DNA from: Sphingomonadaceae bacterium
GTDB lineage: Bacteria; Pseudomonadota; Alphaproteobacteria; Sphingomonadales; Sphingomonadaceae
Length of the DNA: 64,000 nucleotides
Direction: 5' to 3'
NCBI GenBank assembly: GCA_021300355.1
Contig: JAJTEF010000009.1
Location: 33,540-97,539 of the forward strand
Shown here: in pieces, positions 9,992 to 19,555 of the stretch
Numbering within the stretch: position 1 is the first letter of the stretch
How the letters are laid out: every line of letters starts with the position of its first letter
Position numbers and translations under genes: made by a program
Notes under the pieces: generated by a model
The model's database searches: none
Told to the model about the DNA's origin: nothing
What the model saw: the letters and a program-made list of their open reading frames with translations, nothing else

Positions 9992-10699
9992 ATGAGTGCA
10001 ACCATCGCCTTGGTCGACGACGACCGAAACATCCTGACGTCTGTGTCAATCGCTATGCAAGCAGAAGGCTATGTAACCCGGATATATTCCGATGGCGAAA
10101 CCGCGTTGAAGGCCATGCTCGAAAACCCTGCAGATCTTGGCATTTTCGACATCAAAATGCCGCGCATGGACGGCCTCGAATTGCTGCGGCGGTTGCGCGA
10201 AAAAAGCGATATGCCGGTTATCTTTCTGACATCTAAAGATGAAGAGCTGGATGAAGCACTTGGCCTGGCCATGGGTGCCGACGATTATATCACCAAGCCT
10301 TTTTCCCAACGCTTGTTGGTGGCGCGCGTGAAAGCCATATTGCGCCGCGCCACTTATGACCGCGGCGTCAGCAGCGGCGACGCTGAGCCTGAGCTTGAAC
10401 CAATGGTGCGGGGCAAGCTGCAAATGGATCCCGCGCGGCACCATGTAAAATGGGATGGGAAGTCGCTGACGCTAACGGTGACCGAGTTTATGATATTGGA
10501 AGCGCTCGCCAATCGGCCGGGCGTTGTGCGCACACGTGATCAGCTCATGGACGCCGCATATCAGGATGACGTGTATGTCGACGACCGCACCATCGACAGC
10601 CATATCAAAAGGCTGCGGCGCAAGTTGCGTGAAGTCGATGCCGAATTTGCGGCCATAGATACGCTTTACGGTGCAGGATATCGCTTTGCAGACAGCTGA
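9992..10699 (+). CDS. chvI: Response regulator ChvI (OmpR/PhoB class)
   Basis: DNA-binding response regulator of 235 residues. The receiver domain begins IALVDDDRN with phospho-acceptor Asp53 ([11 protein letters not shown]) and the conserved Lys in DYITKPFS. The C-terminal winged-helix domain (about 130-235) includes [11 protein letters not shown] and the recognition helix [16 protein letters not shown]. The start at 9992 aligns with the family; upstream in-frame codons would add an unrelated extension. The kinase gene overlaps the 3' end. ChvI homologues control acid and envelope-stress responses and carbon metabolism in Rhizobiales and relatives; the same role is inferred here. Confidence 0.93.
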   Translation: MSATIALVDDDRNILTSVSIAMQAEGYVTRIYSDGETALKAMLENPADLGIFDIKMPRMDGLELLRRLREKSDMPVIFLTSKDEELDEALGLAMGADDYITKPFSQRLLVARVKAILRRATYDRGVSSGDAEPELEPMVRGKLQMDPARHHVKWDGKSLTLTVTEFMILEALANRPGVVRTRDQLMDAAYQDDVYVDDRTIDSHIKRLRRKLREVDAEFAAIDTLYGAGYRFADS

Positions 10700-12248
10700 G
10701 CCCGCTGATCTTCAGCTGGGATGGAGCCGGGGGCTTTCGCTCACCGCCCGCATCCTTGCTGTAAATCTCTTCGTCTTGGCGCTGCTGGGCGCAGGGCTGT
10801 TTTTCCTCGACAGCTACCGCGTACGCCTGATTGCGGAACGCGGAGACGCTGCGCGGCGTCAGGCAACGTTCCTTGCCGAAAGCCTGTCTTTGGTCGCACC
10901 CGAAAAGCGCGCCGCGTATATCTACGAATTTGGCCAAGAGCATGAATCGCGGATTCGGGTCTATGCGCAAAATGGCGAAAAGATACTGGACAGCTTCGCC
11001 GGCCGTCCGCCGACATATGTCTTCCGCGATCCTGACAAGGAACCAATACCAAAAGTCATCGCGCGCGGCATTGATAAGATGTTCGACTTTTTGGTGGGTG
11101 CCGCTGTGCTGCAGCCATTTGCGGAACCGCGCGTCGATACGGCCGATGCTTGGCAACATGTACTAAAGCCTAAGCCAGCGGACGCAGTGTCTACGGTCGC
11201 TTTTGCCCCTGACCTCACACATGTTATCAGCGCCGGCTCTCGGTCGCGCGATGGCCGCTTTGCGGTTCTGACAACATCCAATGAACGCGATATTCGCCTA
11301 TTTGTCCGGGCTGAGCGGTTCAATGTCGGGATGTTTTTTGTCATCGCGCTTGGCATTGGCATAATGCTCTCAATATTTCTCGCGCGAACCATCGTGCGTC
11401 CGCTTCGGCATCTGTCGCGCGCGGCGGTCAAGGTGCGGCTTGGCCGCGCTCAGGAAGTCACCGTTCCGCGCCTGCCCTCGCGCCGTGATGAAATCGGCAT
11501 GCTTGCACGCGCACTGTCCGACATGAGCATTGCGCTTAGGCAGCGTATTGACGCGACAGAAGCATTTGCAGCGGATGTCGCGCATGAGATTAAGAACCCG
11601 CTGGCGTCCTTACGGTCGGCACTGGATGGCGCAGAGCGCATTCAAGACCCGGCCCTGCGCAAACAGCTTATGGATGTCGCAAAAGCCGATGTGCAGCGCA
11701 TGGACCGTTTGATCAGTGATATTTCAGACGCAAGCCGCGTGGATTCGCAACTGGCCAAGGCAAAGTTCGAACCCATCGACTTGGGCGATATGATTGAACA
11801 ATTGCTTCAGGCGCGCGAAGACCGTGGCAGCGACAAGGATGTGAACATCGCCTTCGCACGGCCACGGCGGACAATCGCCACGGTCATGGGGGAAGATGTC
11901 CGCCTCGAACGCATGCTCACCAATCTCATCGACAACGCGGTGTCCTTTTCCCCACCGGGCGCAGTCGTGGAAATATCGGCTACGCTGGCCGACGAAGAAG
12001 TGATTATTCGCATCAGCGATGAAGGCCCCGGCGTTCCGCCGCAGGAACGAGAAGCCATCTTCCGCCGGTTCCACAGTGAACGCCCGCCAACGGAGAATTT
12101 CGGTAAACATAGCGGGCTGGGGCTGGCCATCGCGCGCACGATTGTTGAGGGCCACCATGGCCGCATCAATGTGCGCGACCGCGTGGATGGTAAAGGCGGG
12201 GCCTGCTTTGAAATCGCCCTTCCCTGCGCAGCGGTGGCGACCCGCTAA
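10671..12248 (+). CDS. chvG: Sensor histidine kinase ChvG
   Basis: Membrane histidine kinase of up to 525 residues, partner of ChvI. Order: first membrane helix (about 25-47), periplasmic stimulus-sensing domain (about 50-215), second helix (about 220-238), HAMP linker, dimerisation domain with phospho-acceptor His305 in [18 protein letters not shown], and an ATPase domain with [23 protein letters not shown] and [18 protein letters not shown]. The GTG at 10671 overlaps chvI by 29 bases; the exact start is uncertain because an alternative start further in is possible. ChvG senses acid pH in related bacteria. The stop overlaps the hprK start by one base (TAATG). Confidence 0.92.
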   Translation: MQDIALQTAEPADLQLGWSRGLSLTARILAVNLFVLALLGAGLFFLDSYRVRLIAERGDAARRQATFLAESLSLVAPEKRAAYIYEFGQEHESRIRVYAQNGEKILDSFAGRPPTYVFRDPDKEPIPKVIARGIDKMFDFLVGAAVLQPFAEPRVDTADAWQHVLKPKPADAVSTVAFAPDLTHVISAGSRSRDGRFAVLTTSNERDIRLFVRAERFNVGMFFVIALGIGIMLSIFLARTIVRPLRHLSRAAVKVRLGRAQEVTVPRLPSRRDEIGMLARALSDMSIALRQRIDATEAFAADVAHEIKNPLASLRSALDGAERIQDPALRKQLMDVAKADVQRMDRLISDISDASRVDSQLAKAKFEPIDLGDMIEQLLQAREDRGSDKDVNIAFARPRRTIATVMGEDVRLERMLTNLIDNAVSFSPPGAVVEISATLADEEVIIRISDEGPGVPPQEREAIFRRFHSERPPTENFGKHSGLGLAIARTIVEGHHGRINVRDRVDGKGGACFEIALPCAAVATR

Positions 12249-12721
12249 TGCCACAGATGATCCATGGCACCGCGATATCCATCGGTGGCCATGCTGTGCT
12301 GATTATGGGCGAATCGGGCAGCGGCAAGTCCGATCTCGCGCTCCGGCTGATCGATCGCGGCGCTATTTTGATCAGCGATGATGTCGTTTTTCTGAAAACC
12401 CGTGACAACACCCCAATACTTACCGTCGCCCCCAATATTGCCGGAAAGATCGAAGTGCGCGGCGTCGGCATCTTTGATGTCGATTTCATAGCGTCTGCGC
12501 CGCTTCGCCTCGTCGTGGAGTTCGTTGATGCACCAGACAGATTACCTGAAGACATTGCGCACACCACCATTGGTGATTACGTCGTTGCCGTGTCCAAGCT
12601 AAATCCATTTGAACAAAGCAGCCCGATCAAGGTCGAATATGCGTTGCGGGCAGTTCTCGATCGCGGCGCCTTGCCCGAATTTACATCCGCCGTTTCTGCA
12701 GAAGAAAGCTTGCCATCGTGA
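12248..12721 (+). CDS. hprK: HPr kinase/phosphorylase, short alphaproteobacterial form
   Basis: Catalytic domain of HPr kinase, 157 residues. Alphaproteobacterial HprK lacks the N-terminal half found in Firmicutes, so the short length is normal. The P-loop is GESGSGKSD (residues 21-29) and the catalytic acid lies in ISDDVVFL. The signature EVRGVGIFDV is present. It phosphorylates a serine of HPr, here probably Ser50 of the ptsH product two genes downstream. It is translationally coupled on both sides: TAATG with chvG, and a 4-base overlap with rapZ. Confidence 0.92.
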   Translation: MPQMIHGTAISIGGHAVLIMGESGSGKSDLALRLIDRGAILISDDVVFLKTRDNTPILTVAPNIAGKIEVRGVGIFDVDFIASAPLRLVVEFVDAPDRLPEDIAHTTIGDYVVAVSKLNPFEQSSPIKVEYALRAVLDRGALPEFTSAVSAEESLPS

Positions 12722-13683
12722 ACGCCAAAACAGCCTCTACCCCCCAAACAATATTGATTGTGACGGGCGTTTCTGGCGCAGGCAAAACCACCGTTTTGAA
12801 GGCGCTTGAAGATTTAGGTTGGGAGGCCGTCGACAATTTTCCGATCCGCCTTGCCAGCCAGTTACTTGAAATACCCGTTACCGGTCGTCAGGCGAGCCCA
12901 GATATCCCGATAGCCCTTGGCTTTGACAGCCGGACCCGCGGTTTTGACGCCGAAACGCTTATTCAACAGATCAAACAGCTGCAGACCCAGCCCAACCTGA
13001 CCATCAGGACGCTGTTTCTTGACTGCGCAGGCGTTGAAATTGAACGCCGTTATGCAGAAACGCGTCGCCGTCACCCCGCGGCGCCGGACCGCCCGGCCAT
13101 GGACGGCATCGCGATTGAACGCACGTTGATGGAGCCATTTCGGCGCTGGGCGGAAACGGTCATCGATACCAGCAAGCTGTCTGCACATGACCTGCAACAG
13201 GCAATCCGCGAGCAGTTCAACAACGAAGCATCGCCACATTCCGTTATTACCATAACCAGCTTTGGCTATTCGCGGGGCATTCCGCACAATGCCGATCTGG
13301 TTTTTGACCTACGCTTTCTGCGCAATCCGCATTGGGACAATATACTTCGGCCGCTTACGGGTTTGGATGAAGGTGTATCGCGTTATGTCGAAGCTGACCC
13401 GGCCTATGATGCGGCGATGGAAAAGATACGCGACTTGCTCCGCTATCTTTTGCCGCTCTATGACGCGCAAGGTAAGGCGTATGTAAACATTGCCTTTGGC
13501 TGCACCGGCGGACGTCACAGGTCCGTGCATGTGGCCGAACAATTCGGGCGTTGGTTACGTGAAGATGGCTTTGACCCAGCGGTTAACCACCGCAATCTGA
13601 CCTCAAGGCCGATTGACGCAATTGAGGAGCCTGCTAACGGCGCAAATAAGAATAGCGCACCACAGGGTAACGACATCACATGA
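12718..13683 (+). CDS. rapZ: RNase adapter protein RapZ
   Basis: P-loop protein of 321 residues. The N-terminal Walker A motif is GVSGAGKTT (residues 17-25), followed by EAVDNFPI. The C-terminal domain carries TITSFGYSRGIPHNADLVFDLRFL-type signature (seen as TSFGYSRGIP and DLVFDLRFLRNP) and GCTGGRHRSVHVAE. In enterobacteria RapZ guides RNase E to the sRNA GlmZ and binds a cell-wall precursor; in alphaproteobacteria its target is unknown. The start is GTG in a 4-base GTGA overlap with hprK, and the stop overlaps the EIIA start by 4 bases. The C-terminal tail (PANGANKNSAPQGND) is low complexity. Confidence 0.94.
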   Translation: MNAKTASTPQTILIVTGVSGAGKTTVLKALEDLGWEAVDNFPIRLASQLLEIPVTGRQASPDIPIALGFDSRTRGFDAETLIQQIKQLQTQPNLTIRTLFLDCAGVEIERRYAETRRRHPAAPDRPAMDGIAIERTLMEPFRRWAETVIDTSKLSAHDLQQAIREQFNNEASPHSVITITSFGYSRGIPHNADLVFDLRFLRNPHWDNILRPLTGLDEGVSRYVEADPAYDAAMEKIRDLLRYLLPLYDAQGKAYVNIAFGCTGGRHRSVHVAEQFGRWLREDGFDPAVNHRNLTSRPIDAIEEPANGANKNSAPQGNDIT

Positions 13684-14084
13684 TCGGTTTGATTTTAGTC
13701 ACACATGGCAAGCTTGCCGCCGAGTTTCTCGTCGCGCTCGAGCATGTTGTTGGCCCCCAAAAAGACATCGCCACCATTTGCATTGGTCCGCATGACGACA
13801 TGGAGGCCCGCCGCAATGAAATAGCTGCGGCCATTAAACAGGTTGATTCCGGCAAAGGCGCTATAATCCTCTCCGATCTTTTTGGCGGAACGCCCTCCAA
13901 TCTGGCTATCTCGCTGCTCGAGACCGGCAGGGTCGAAGTCATCGCCGGCGTAAACCTGCCGATGCTGATCCGCCTCGATAGCGCCCGCAAAAACCTGGAT
14001 GTGAAAGAGGCTGTCGCCGCTGCGCGTGAAGCGGGCCGAAAATATATCAGCGTGGCGTCCGAAGTGCTTGAGGCATCGAAATGA
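13680..14084 (+). CDS. PTS EIIA component, mannose (EIIA-Man) type
   Basis: Small phosphotransfer protein of 134 residues. The phospho-acceptor His9 is in ILVTHGKLA, and the later LSDLFGGTPSNLA is the EIIA-Man signature. In alphaproteobacteria this protein does not sit in a sugar transporter; it acts as a regulatory output of the nitrogen-type phosphotransferase chain EI-Ntr to HPr to EIIA, influencing partners such as ChvG in some species. No EIIB/EIIC gene is nearby, consistent with a regulatory role. It overlaps rapZ and ptsH by 4 bases each (ATGA). Confidence 0.93.
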   Translation: MIGLILVTHGKLAAEFLVALEHVVGPQKDIATICIGPHDDMEARRNEIAAAIKQVDSGKGAIILSDLFGGTPSNLAISLLETGRVEVIAGVNLPMLIRLDSARKNLDVKEAVAAAREAGRKYISVASEVLEASK

Positions 14085-14359
14085 CCCGCATCAGCCGGTC
14101 AGCAACAATCGTGAATGTGAAAGGGCTGCACGCCCGCGCCAGTGCAAAATTTGTCACCTTTGTTAGCCGGTTGCCCGAGGGCATTAAGGTTGAAGTCGAA
14201 AAAGACGGCCAGCTTGTCACGGGCACGTCCATCATGGGCCTAATGATGCTCGGCGCAGCCAAGGGCAGTGAAATTACCATTCACGTCGAAGGCGACCAGG
14301 CCGAGCCCGCGATTGAAAAACTCATCGGGCTGGTCGTCGACGGCTTTGGCGAAGACTGA
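14081..14359 (+). CDS. ptsH: HPr phosphocarrier protein (PTS-Ntr type)
   Basis: HPr of 92 residues. Phospho-acceptor His17 is in VKGLHARASAKFV, and the regulatory serine that HprK phosphorylates is Ser50 in GTSIMGLMML. The protein receives phosphate from EI-Ntr (not in the window) and passes it to the EIIA encoded just upstream. hprK, EIIA and ptsH in one operon form a self-contained regulatory phosphorelay linked to ChvI/ChvG. The gene ends in a TGATG overlap with the RNA methyltransferase. Confidence 0.95.
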   Translation: MTRISRSATIVNVKGLHARASAKFVTFVSRLPEGIKVEVEKDGQLVTGTSIMGLMMLGAAKGSEITIHVEGDQAEPAIEKLIGLVVDGFGED

Positions 14360-15171
14360 TGCGCCGTGAGATTACCGGATTTTCCAATCCCCTTCTGAAG
14401 GAAATCCGCGGACTGCGGGAAAAGAAATTGCGGAAACGCGCCGGGCTGTTTCTTGCCGAAGGCCTCCGCATTATGACGGAAGCCCGCGAAGCTGGTTTTC
14501 TCCCCGAAATGCTGTTCCGGGTCAAAGATCGGCCCGTACACGCGCTGGAAATCGCGCTTGAGGACGAGGTTCTGCGCAACGGCGGGGACGTGATTGAAAC
14601 CAGCGCCGAAATCATGGCAAAATTGTCCGGTAAAGATAACGCGCAGGCGGTCGTCGGTGTCTATCGTGACCATGGCACCGCGCTTGCCGATATAGAGCGC
14701 GCGACCGCGCCGATCTGGCTCGTGGCGCAAGCGATGCGCGACCCGGGCAATTTGGGGACAATGTTGCGGACTGGCGACGCTGTCGGCGCCGGCGGGCTTA
14801 TTCTGATAGATGACTGCACAGACCCATTTTCGGTTGAGGCTGTCCGCGCGAGCATGGGCGCTATTTTCACGCAAAAAATTGTTCAGTGTCGATGGGACGA
14901 GTTTATGACCTGGTTGCGCGCGGGCGATGGTCAGCTGGTCGGAACGAGCCTGCAAACCGACACAGACTATCAAGCTGCGCGCTACACCAGCCCGTGCTTC
15001 ATCCTGACGGGCAACGAAGCGCAGGGTCTACCCGACGATTATGAAGGTCAATGCGACTTGCTCGTCAAAATGCCGATGCAGGGCAAAGCCGACAGCTTAA
15101 ACGCGGCGGTCGCCACGGCGGTCATGGCATATGAAGTGCTGAACCAGTTTCGCCGTCCAGCGCGCGGCTGA
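14359..15171 (+). CDS. TrmH/SpoU-family RNA 2'-O-methyltransferase
   Basis: SPOUT-class RNA methyltransferase of 270 residues. An N-terminal substrate-binding domain (residues 1-105, FLAEGLRIMTEARE) is followed by the knotted SpoU domain. Motifs are MRDPGNLGTMLRTGDAVGA (motif 1), CFILTGNEAQGLPDD (motif 2) and MPMQGKADSLNAAVATAVMAYE (motif 3, given here as its core GKADSLNAAVA). The family methylates ribose in 23S rRNA or tRNA; the target cannot be read. TGATG coupling to ptsH puts it at the end of the chvI operon, with no obvious functional tie. Confidence 0.9.
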   Translation: MRREITGFSNPLLKEIRGLREKKLRKRAGLFLAEGLRIMTEAREAGFLPEMLFRVKDRPVHALEIALEDEVLRNGGDVIETSAEIMAKLSGKDNAQAVVGVYRDHGTALADIERATAPIWLVAQAMRDPGNLGTMLRTGDAVGAGGLILIDDCTDPFSVEAVRASMGAIFTQKIVQCRWDEFMTWLRAGDGQLVGTSLQTDTDYQAARYTSPCFILTGNEAQGLPDDYEGQCDLLVKMPMQGKADSLNAAVATAVMAYEVLNQFRRPARG

Positions 15172-15186
15172 CGTTCGCCGGAGCAA

Positions 15187-16530
15187 TCACTCCGCCGCTT
15201 CGCGTCCGTCGGCAATTTGCGCATTGCCTTCGTCATCGCCATAACGCGGCAGCGCTTCAACCGACGGAATATCTTCCAATTCGCGCTTGCCGGTTTCGAT
15301 ATTGAGATCGGCAAATTTCCGACCCGTTGACATAACGTTGCGTTCAAAACTGCCCACGAATTTGTTGTAATTATTCACCGCCGAGGACAGGCCACTGCCC
15401 ACCGATTTCAGATGCTGCGCGGCCACGGCAATGCGGTCGTACATTTCCTTACCAAGCGCGCCAATCTGCTTGGCTTCGCGTGCGAGGCCCTCTTGCCGCC
15501 ACACGCTGGCAACGGTGCGCGCAATTGCAACCAGATTGGTCGGCGTCGCCAACAACACCTTCTTATCAAAGGCAAAGTCCCACAATTGCGGTTCATGCTC
15601 GAGCGCAGCGGCCAGAAAATGTTCACCTGGGACAAACATAATCACATAATCGGGCGCGTCCTCAAACTGGTCCCAATAGGCTTTTCGCGAAAGACCATCG
15701 ATATGGTTCTTCATCGACTGTGTGTGCCGCGTCATGGCGACGGCGCGGACTTCATCATCCACGGAGGCAAATGCGTCTTGGTAATCGTTCAAAGACACCT
15801 TGGCGTCGATAACCAACGTCCGCCCGCCCGGGACATGAATGATCGCGTCGGGCCGCAAGCGAAGGCCATCGCCTGCATCAATGCTGGTTTCGAGGTCAAA
15901 ATCGACATGTTCAGATAGGCCGCAGCTTTCCAAAACATTCTTCAACTGCTGCTCGCCCCAGCGGCCCCGCGCTTTAGGCGCATTGCGCAACGAGTTCATC
16001 AGGCCAGAGGCAACGTTGGAAACACGCTCCTGCCCGAGGCGCATTTCACCAATCAGCCCCTTCAGATCGCCATAGGCTTCCGTGCGGTCTTTCTCGATTT
16101 TGCCGACTTGCTCTTCATATGCTTTCAGCTTTTCGCCAACCGGTCCCAAAAGCTGCTTCAACCGCTCTTCATTCTTTTCACCGGCCTGATGAAAACGTTC
16201 ATCGGCGCGTTGAAGAAAGGCCGCTTGCGCTTCGCCCAACAGTTTTTGGCCAATCTCGCCAAACTGCGCCGACAAGGTTTCTTTAGCCTGACCCAGCGCA
16301 GCGATCTGCTCGTCAAAACCGCGCTCACGTTCTTCTAGGCTGGTTTCCAGACGCGCCAAACGGTCCTTTGCACTGTCCCGCTCAACCACGACCTGATCAA
16401 GCATGGACCGCAGTTGCACGGTGGTTTCCTGCCCCGCCCGGCTTTCACGCCCGCCTGCAAACCAGCCGAGGACAAGCCCGACCAACAAAGTAACCACAAC
16501 GATGACAATGACAACTAACGGCTCCAACAC
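15187..16530 (-). CDS. rmuC: DNA recombination protein RmuC
   Basis: RmuC-family protein of 447 residues. A single N-terminal membrane anchor (VIVIVVVTLLVGLVLGWFAG) is followed by a coiled coil (about 30-170) and a PD-(D/E)XK-like nuclease domain. The core DAIIHVPGGRTLVIDAKVSL contains the predicted catalytic acidic and lysine residues, and VIMFVPGEHFLAAAL is a family signature. RmuC limits inversions at short repeats in E. coli; its exact biochemical action is not settled. It converges with the RNA methyltransferase gene, 15 bases away. Confidence 0.92.
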   Translation of the reverse strand: MLEPLVVIVIVVVTLLVGLVLGWFAGGRESRAGQETTVQLRSMLDQVVVERDSAKDRLARLETSLEERERGFDEQIAALGQAKETLSAQFGEIGQKLLGEAQAAFLQRADERFHQAGEKNEERLKQLLGPVGEKLKAYEEQVGKIEKDRTEAYGDLKGLIGEMRLGQERVSNVASGLMNSLRNAPKARGRWGEQQLKNVLESCGLSEHVDFDLETSIDAGDGLRLRPDAIIHVPGGRTLVIDAKVSLNDYQDAFASVDDEVRAVAMTRHTQSMKNHIDGLSRKAYWDQFEDAPDYVIMFVPGEHFLAAALEHEPQLWDFAFDKKVLLATPTNLVAIARTVASVWRQEGLAREAKQIGALGKEMYDRIAVAAQHLKSVGSGLSSAVNNYNKFVGSFERNVMSTGRKFADLNIETGKRELEDIPSVEALPRYGDDEGNAQIADGREAAE

Positions 16531-16581
16531 AGCACTCCAAATATAGAACGAATGAGGAACATAGCCTATGACAGGCTTAGG

Positions 16582-17349
16582 TCAAGCGGCTTCGGTTTGC
16601 GCCCGCCGTGCCTTTTTTACGCGCGCATAGCTTATGGCGCTAAACGGCAGCAGCCCTGCATAAACTATTGTCGCCCCGATCATCGCAACCCAAGGGGCAG
16701 CAACCAAGGTCGCGGTAAACAAACCAACAAAGGCGAGAGCCATAAAGCGCAGGCTGCGGCGGACCTTAATCGACGACCAGCTGTAGGTGGCAACATTGGA
16801 AACCATCAAGACCGCGCACAGGAGCAACCATGGCCCAAGAAAGCGATAGTCACGCACCCATTCTGCACCGGTTTCGAACCAAATCATCATCGGCAGCAAG
16901 GCCAAAGCCGCGCCGGGCGGCGATGGGACGCCGGTGTTAAATCCCGCCAATTTATGGGGCTGGTCTTCGGTGTCGATGCGCGCATTAAAACGCGCAAGCC
17001 GCAGCGCAGCGCACAGCACAAAGAATACGGAGATGGTCCAGCCGAAGCGCGGCATATCCTGCAGCACCCACATGTACATGACCAGCGCCGGGGTCGCGCC
17101 GAAAGCAATCACATCGGACAGCGAATCCAGTTCCGCACCAAAGCGGCTTTCGCCTTTCAACATCCGCGCGATGCGGCCATCCATGACGTCAAGCACGCCT
17201 GCAATAACCATTGCGGCGACAGCATTTTCCCAGCGGCCCTGCATCGCAAACCATGTCCCCGAGAGGCCAGTGCACAATGCCAACGCAGTGATCGCATTTG
17301 GCGCGAGCGCCCGCAACGGAATGCCAGGGCGAGAGGGAAAATCGTTCAT
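16582..17349 (-). CDS. pssA: CDP-diacylglycerol-serine O-phosphatidyltransferase
   Basis: Integral membrane enzyme making phosphatidylserine from CDP-diacylglycerol and L-serine. It has 255 residues and about eight hydrophobic helices. The CDP-alcohol phosphotransferase motif is present as DGRIARMLKG, then G-A-E-L-D-S-L-S-D, giving the DG-AR-G-D-D metal-binding pattern. The start overlaps the psd stop (TAATG), so the two consecutive steps to phosphatidylethanolamine are translationally coupled. The C-terminus is basic (RVKKARRAQTE). Confidence 0.95.
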   Translation of the reverse strand: MNDFPSRPGIPLRALAPNAITALALCTGLSGTWFAMQGRWENAVAAMVIAGVLDVMDGRIARMLKGESRFGAELDSLSDVIAFGATPALVMYMWVLQDMPRFGWTISVFFVLCAALRLARFNARIDTEDQPHKLAGFNTGVPSPPGAALALLPMMIWFETGAEWVRDYRFLGPWLLLCAVLMVSNVATYSWSSIKVRRSLRFMALAFVGLFTATLVAAPWVAMIGATIVYAGLLPFSAISYARVKKARRAQTEAA

Positions 17350-18083
17350 TAGTGTGCGACGGCAATCAAATCTTGGTCAACACCCAAGTCCGCAATAACC
17401 GTTTCGCCAGCAACGCAACGCTGCCCCTTAATGACGCGCGACGATGTTCCGTGCGGCAAATATACATCCACGCGGCTGCCAAAGCGGATAAGGCCGATAC
17501 GTTGGCCGTTGGCAACGCTGTCACCTTCTTTCACAAAGGCAACAATACGGCGGGCGACAAGACCAGCGATTTGGGTAAAGCCGATACGCACGCCGTCGCT
17601 ACGTTCCACAAGGAAGTGCTGACGCTCGTTTTCTTCGCTCGCTTTATCCAAGTCAGCGTTCAAAAACTTACCGGCGATGTACACAACGCGTTTGATCGTG
17701 CCGCGGATTGGCGTCCGGTTAATATGCACGTCAAACACGCTCATAAAGATGGAAACCCGGGTCATCGGCTGATCACCCAGACCGTCTGGCCCGCGCAATT
17801 CTGCTGGTGGCAGAACTTGTTCAATCAAGGTGACAAGGCCATCTGCTGGCGAAACCACAAAGCGGTCATCAATGGGTGTTGCACGGACTGGATCGCGAAA
17901 GAAAGCGAGTGTCCATATGGTCACTGCGCCCATGGGCCACGCGAGCGTCTCCCATGCCATAAATGCAAAGAACAGGGTGATACCAGCTGCGATCAGGCCA
18001 AATTTACGGCCTTCAGGGTGAACAGGTGGAAACGACCATTTCGCGACCCCCGTGCCCCGGTTTGTCAGTTCTTGTCTACTCAT
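17349..18083 (-). CDS. psd: Phosphatidylserine decarboxylase proenzyme (short form)
   Basis: Decarboxylates phosphatidylserine to phosphatidylethanolamine. The 244 residues fit the short alphaproteobacterial/archaeal-type PSD. The self-cleavage site that creates the pyruvoyl group is the Gly-Ser of [12 protein letters not shown]; the family motif is usually written LGST, and here it is FGSR. Membrane segments lie at about residues 30-70. Other motifs are [10 protein letters not shown] and [14 protein letters not shown] (the latter with the catalytic His). It is first in the psd-pssA operon and diverges from icd. Confidence 0.93.
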   Translation of the reverse strand: MSRQELTNRGTGVAKWSFPPVHPEGRKFGLIAAGITLFFAFMAWETLAWPMGAVTIWTLAFFRDPVRATPIDDRFVVSPADGLVTLIEQVLPPAELRGPDGLGDQPMTRVSIFMSVFDVHINRTPIRGTIKRVVYIAGKFLNADLDKASEENERQHFLVERSDGVRIGFTQIAGLVARRIVAFVKEGDSVANGQRIGLIRFGSRVDVYLPHGTSSRVIKGQRCVAGETVIADLGVDQDLIAVAH

Positions 18084-18234
18084 AGACTTTAGCTAGGGGA
18101 TGACGGTGCATATGACAACCTTTGATGCCGTTTCCGGCAATTTCCGACAATTACGGTAGCCAGTTGAACATATGGCAGACTTTGCTATGGCACCGTTCAA
18201 TATCAAGTCTCCCCAATGGAAAGTGCTTTCTGAC

Positions 18235-19455
18235 ATGGCAAAAATTAAGGTCAAAAATCCGGTTGTAGAACTCGATGGCGACGAAATGACTCGCATCATC
18301 TGGGAATGGATCAGGGAACGTCTCATCCTGCCATATCTCGATATTGACCTGAAATATTACGACCTTGGCATGGAATATCGCGACAAAACCAATGACAAGG
18401 TCACTGTTGATTCCGCCAACGCCATTCGCGAATTCGGCGTCGGCGTAAAATGCGCGACCATCACACCAGATGAAGCACGTGTGGAAGAGTTCGGCCTGCA
18501 GAAAATGTGGAAGTCGCCAAACGGCACCATCCGCAATATTTTGGGCGGCGTTGTTTTCCGTGAACCCATCGTCATCGAAAATGTACCGCGCCTTATTCCG
18601 GGCTGGACGGACCCTATCGTGATCGGCCGCCATGCCTTTGGTGACCAGTATCGCGCGACCGATTTCCTCGTTCCTGGACCCGGCACATTGCGTCTCGTGT
18701 GGGACGGCGACGATGGCCAAAAAATTGACGAAGAAGTTTTCCGTTATCCATCACCGGGCGTTGCGCTTGCGATGTACAATCTCGACGATTCGATTCGTGA
18801 TTTTGCCCGCGCTTCACTGAACTATGGCGTAACCCGCGAATGGCCCGTGTATCTGTCGACCAAGAACACCATCCTGAAATATTATGATGGCCGCTTTAAG
18901 GACCTTTTCCAAGAAGTGTACGAAGCCGAATTTGCCGAAAAGTTCAAAGCGCTTGGTATTGTGTACGAGCATCGCTTGATCGATGACATGGTTGCATCGG
19001 CGCTGAAGTGGTCGGGCAAGTTCATCTGGGCCTGCAAAAACTATGATGGCGATGTGCAATCCGACCAAGTCGCTCAAGGATTCGGTTCGCTTGGATTGAT
19101 GACGTCAATTCTGCTGACACCAGATGGCAAGACCGTTGAAGCCGAAGCCGCACATGGCACGGTAACGCGCCATTACCGCCAGCATCAGCAGGGCAAGGCA
19201 ACATCGACCAACCCGATTGCGTCGATTTTTGCATGGACCGGCGGTCTGAAATTCCGTGGCAAGTTTGACGAAACACCTGAAGTGACGCGCTTTGCCGAAA
19301 CGCTTGAAGAAGTGTGCATCCAGACCGTTGAAGATGGCCACATGACAAAGGATCTCGCGATCCTCATTGGTCCAGACCAGGCATGGATGACGACCGAGCA
19401 GTTCTTTGAACAGGTTCGCGCCAACCTCGAAATCAAAATGGGCAGCTGGCAGTAA
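18235..19455 (+). CDS. icd: Isocitrate dehydrogenase (NADP+)
   Basis: Oxidative decarboxylation of isocitrate to 2-oxoglutarate in the TCA cycle. The start at 18235 gives [20 protein letters not shown] and 406 residues, the normal alphaproteobacterial/eukaryote-like size; upstream in-frame codons from 18172 would add a non-homologous stretch. Substrate-binding residues are seen in [10 protein letters not shown] and in [15 protein letters not shown]. The cofactor region is [15 protein letters not shown] strong terminator follows. It diverges from psd, and no operon partner is evident. Confidence 0.96.
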   Translation: MAKIKVKNPVVELDGDEMTRIIWEWIRERLILPYLDIDLKYYDLGMEYRDKTNDKVTVDSANAIREFGVGVKCATITPDEARVEEFGLQKMWKSPNGTIRNILGGVVFREPIVIENVPRLIPGWTDPIVIGRHAFGDQYRATDFLVPGPGTLRLVWDGDDGQKIDEEVFRYPSPGVALAMYNLDDSIRDFARASLNYGVTREWPVYLSTKNTILKYYDGRFKDLFQEVYEAEFAEKFKALGIVYEHRLIDDMVASALKWSGKFIWACKNYDGDVQSDQVAQGFGSLGLMTSILLTPDGKTVEAEAAHGTVTRHYRQHQQGKATSTNPIASIFAWTGGLKFRGKFDETPEVTRFAETLEEVCIQTVEDGHMTKDLAILIGPDQAWMTTEQFFEQVRANLEIKMGSWQ

Positions 19456-19476
19456 CAGCAAGCGCATAATTACAAC

Positions 19477-19508
19477 AAAGCGCGGGGGGCGACCTCCGCG
19501 CTTTTTTA
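19477..19508 (+). terminator. Rho-independent terminator after icd
   Basis: Stem AAAGCGCGG (19477-19485) pairs with CCGCGCTTT (19496-19504), with a GC-rich loop and a run of six Ts. It lies 21 bases after the icd stop and before the antiporter gene. Confidence 0.85.
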
Positions 19509-19555
19509 TTGTCTTGTCCTTCCCTTTTCATGCGGCATTGGCGTACAAAGTGCAC

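Noticed and set aside
16552..18092. Two long plus-strand frames opposite pssA and psd
   Set aside because: Antisense shadows; real membrane-enzyme motifs are on the minus strand.
18172..18234. N-terminal extension of icd
   Set aside because: The extra 21 residues do not fit the family, while the start at 18235 does.
19406..19555. Upstream extension of the antiporter gene into icd
   Set aside because: It would cross the icd terminator and encode a non-homologous basic stretch.
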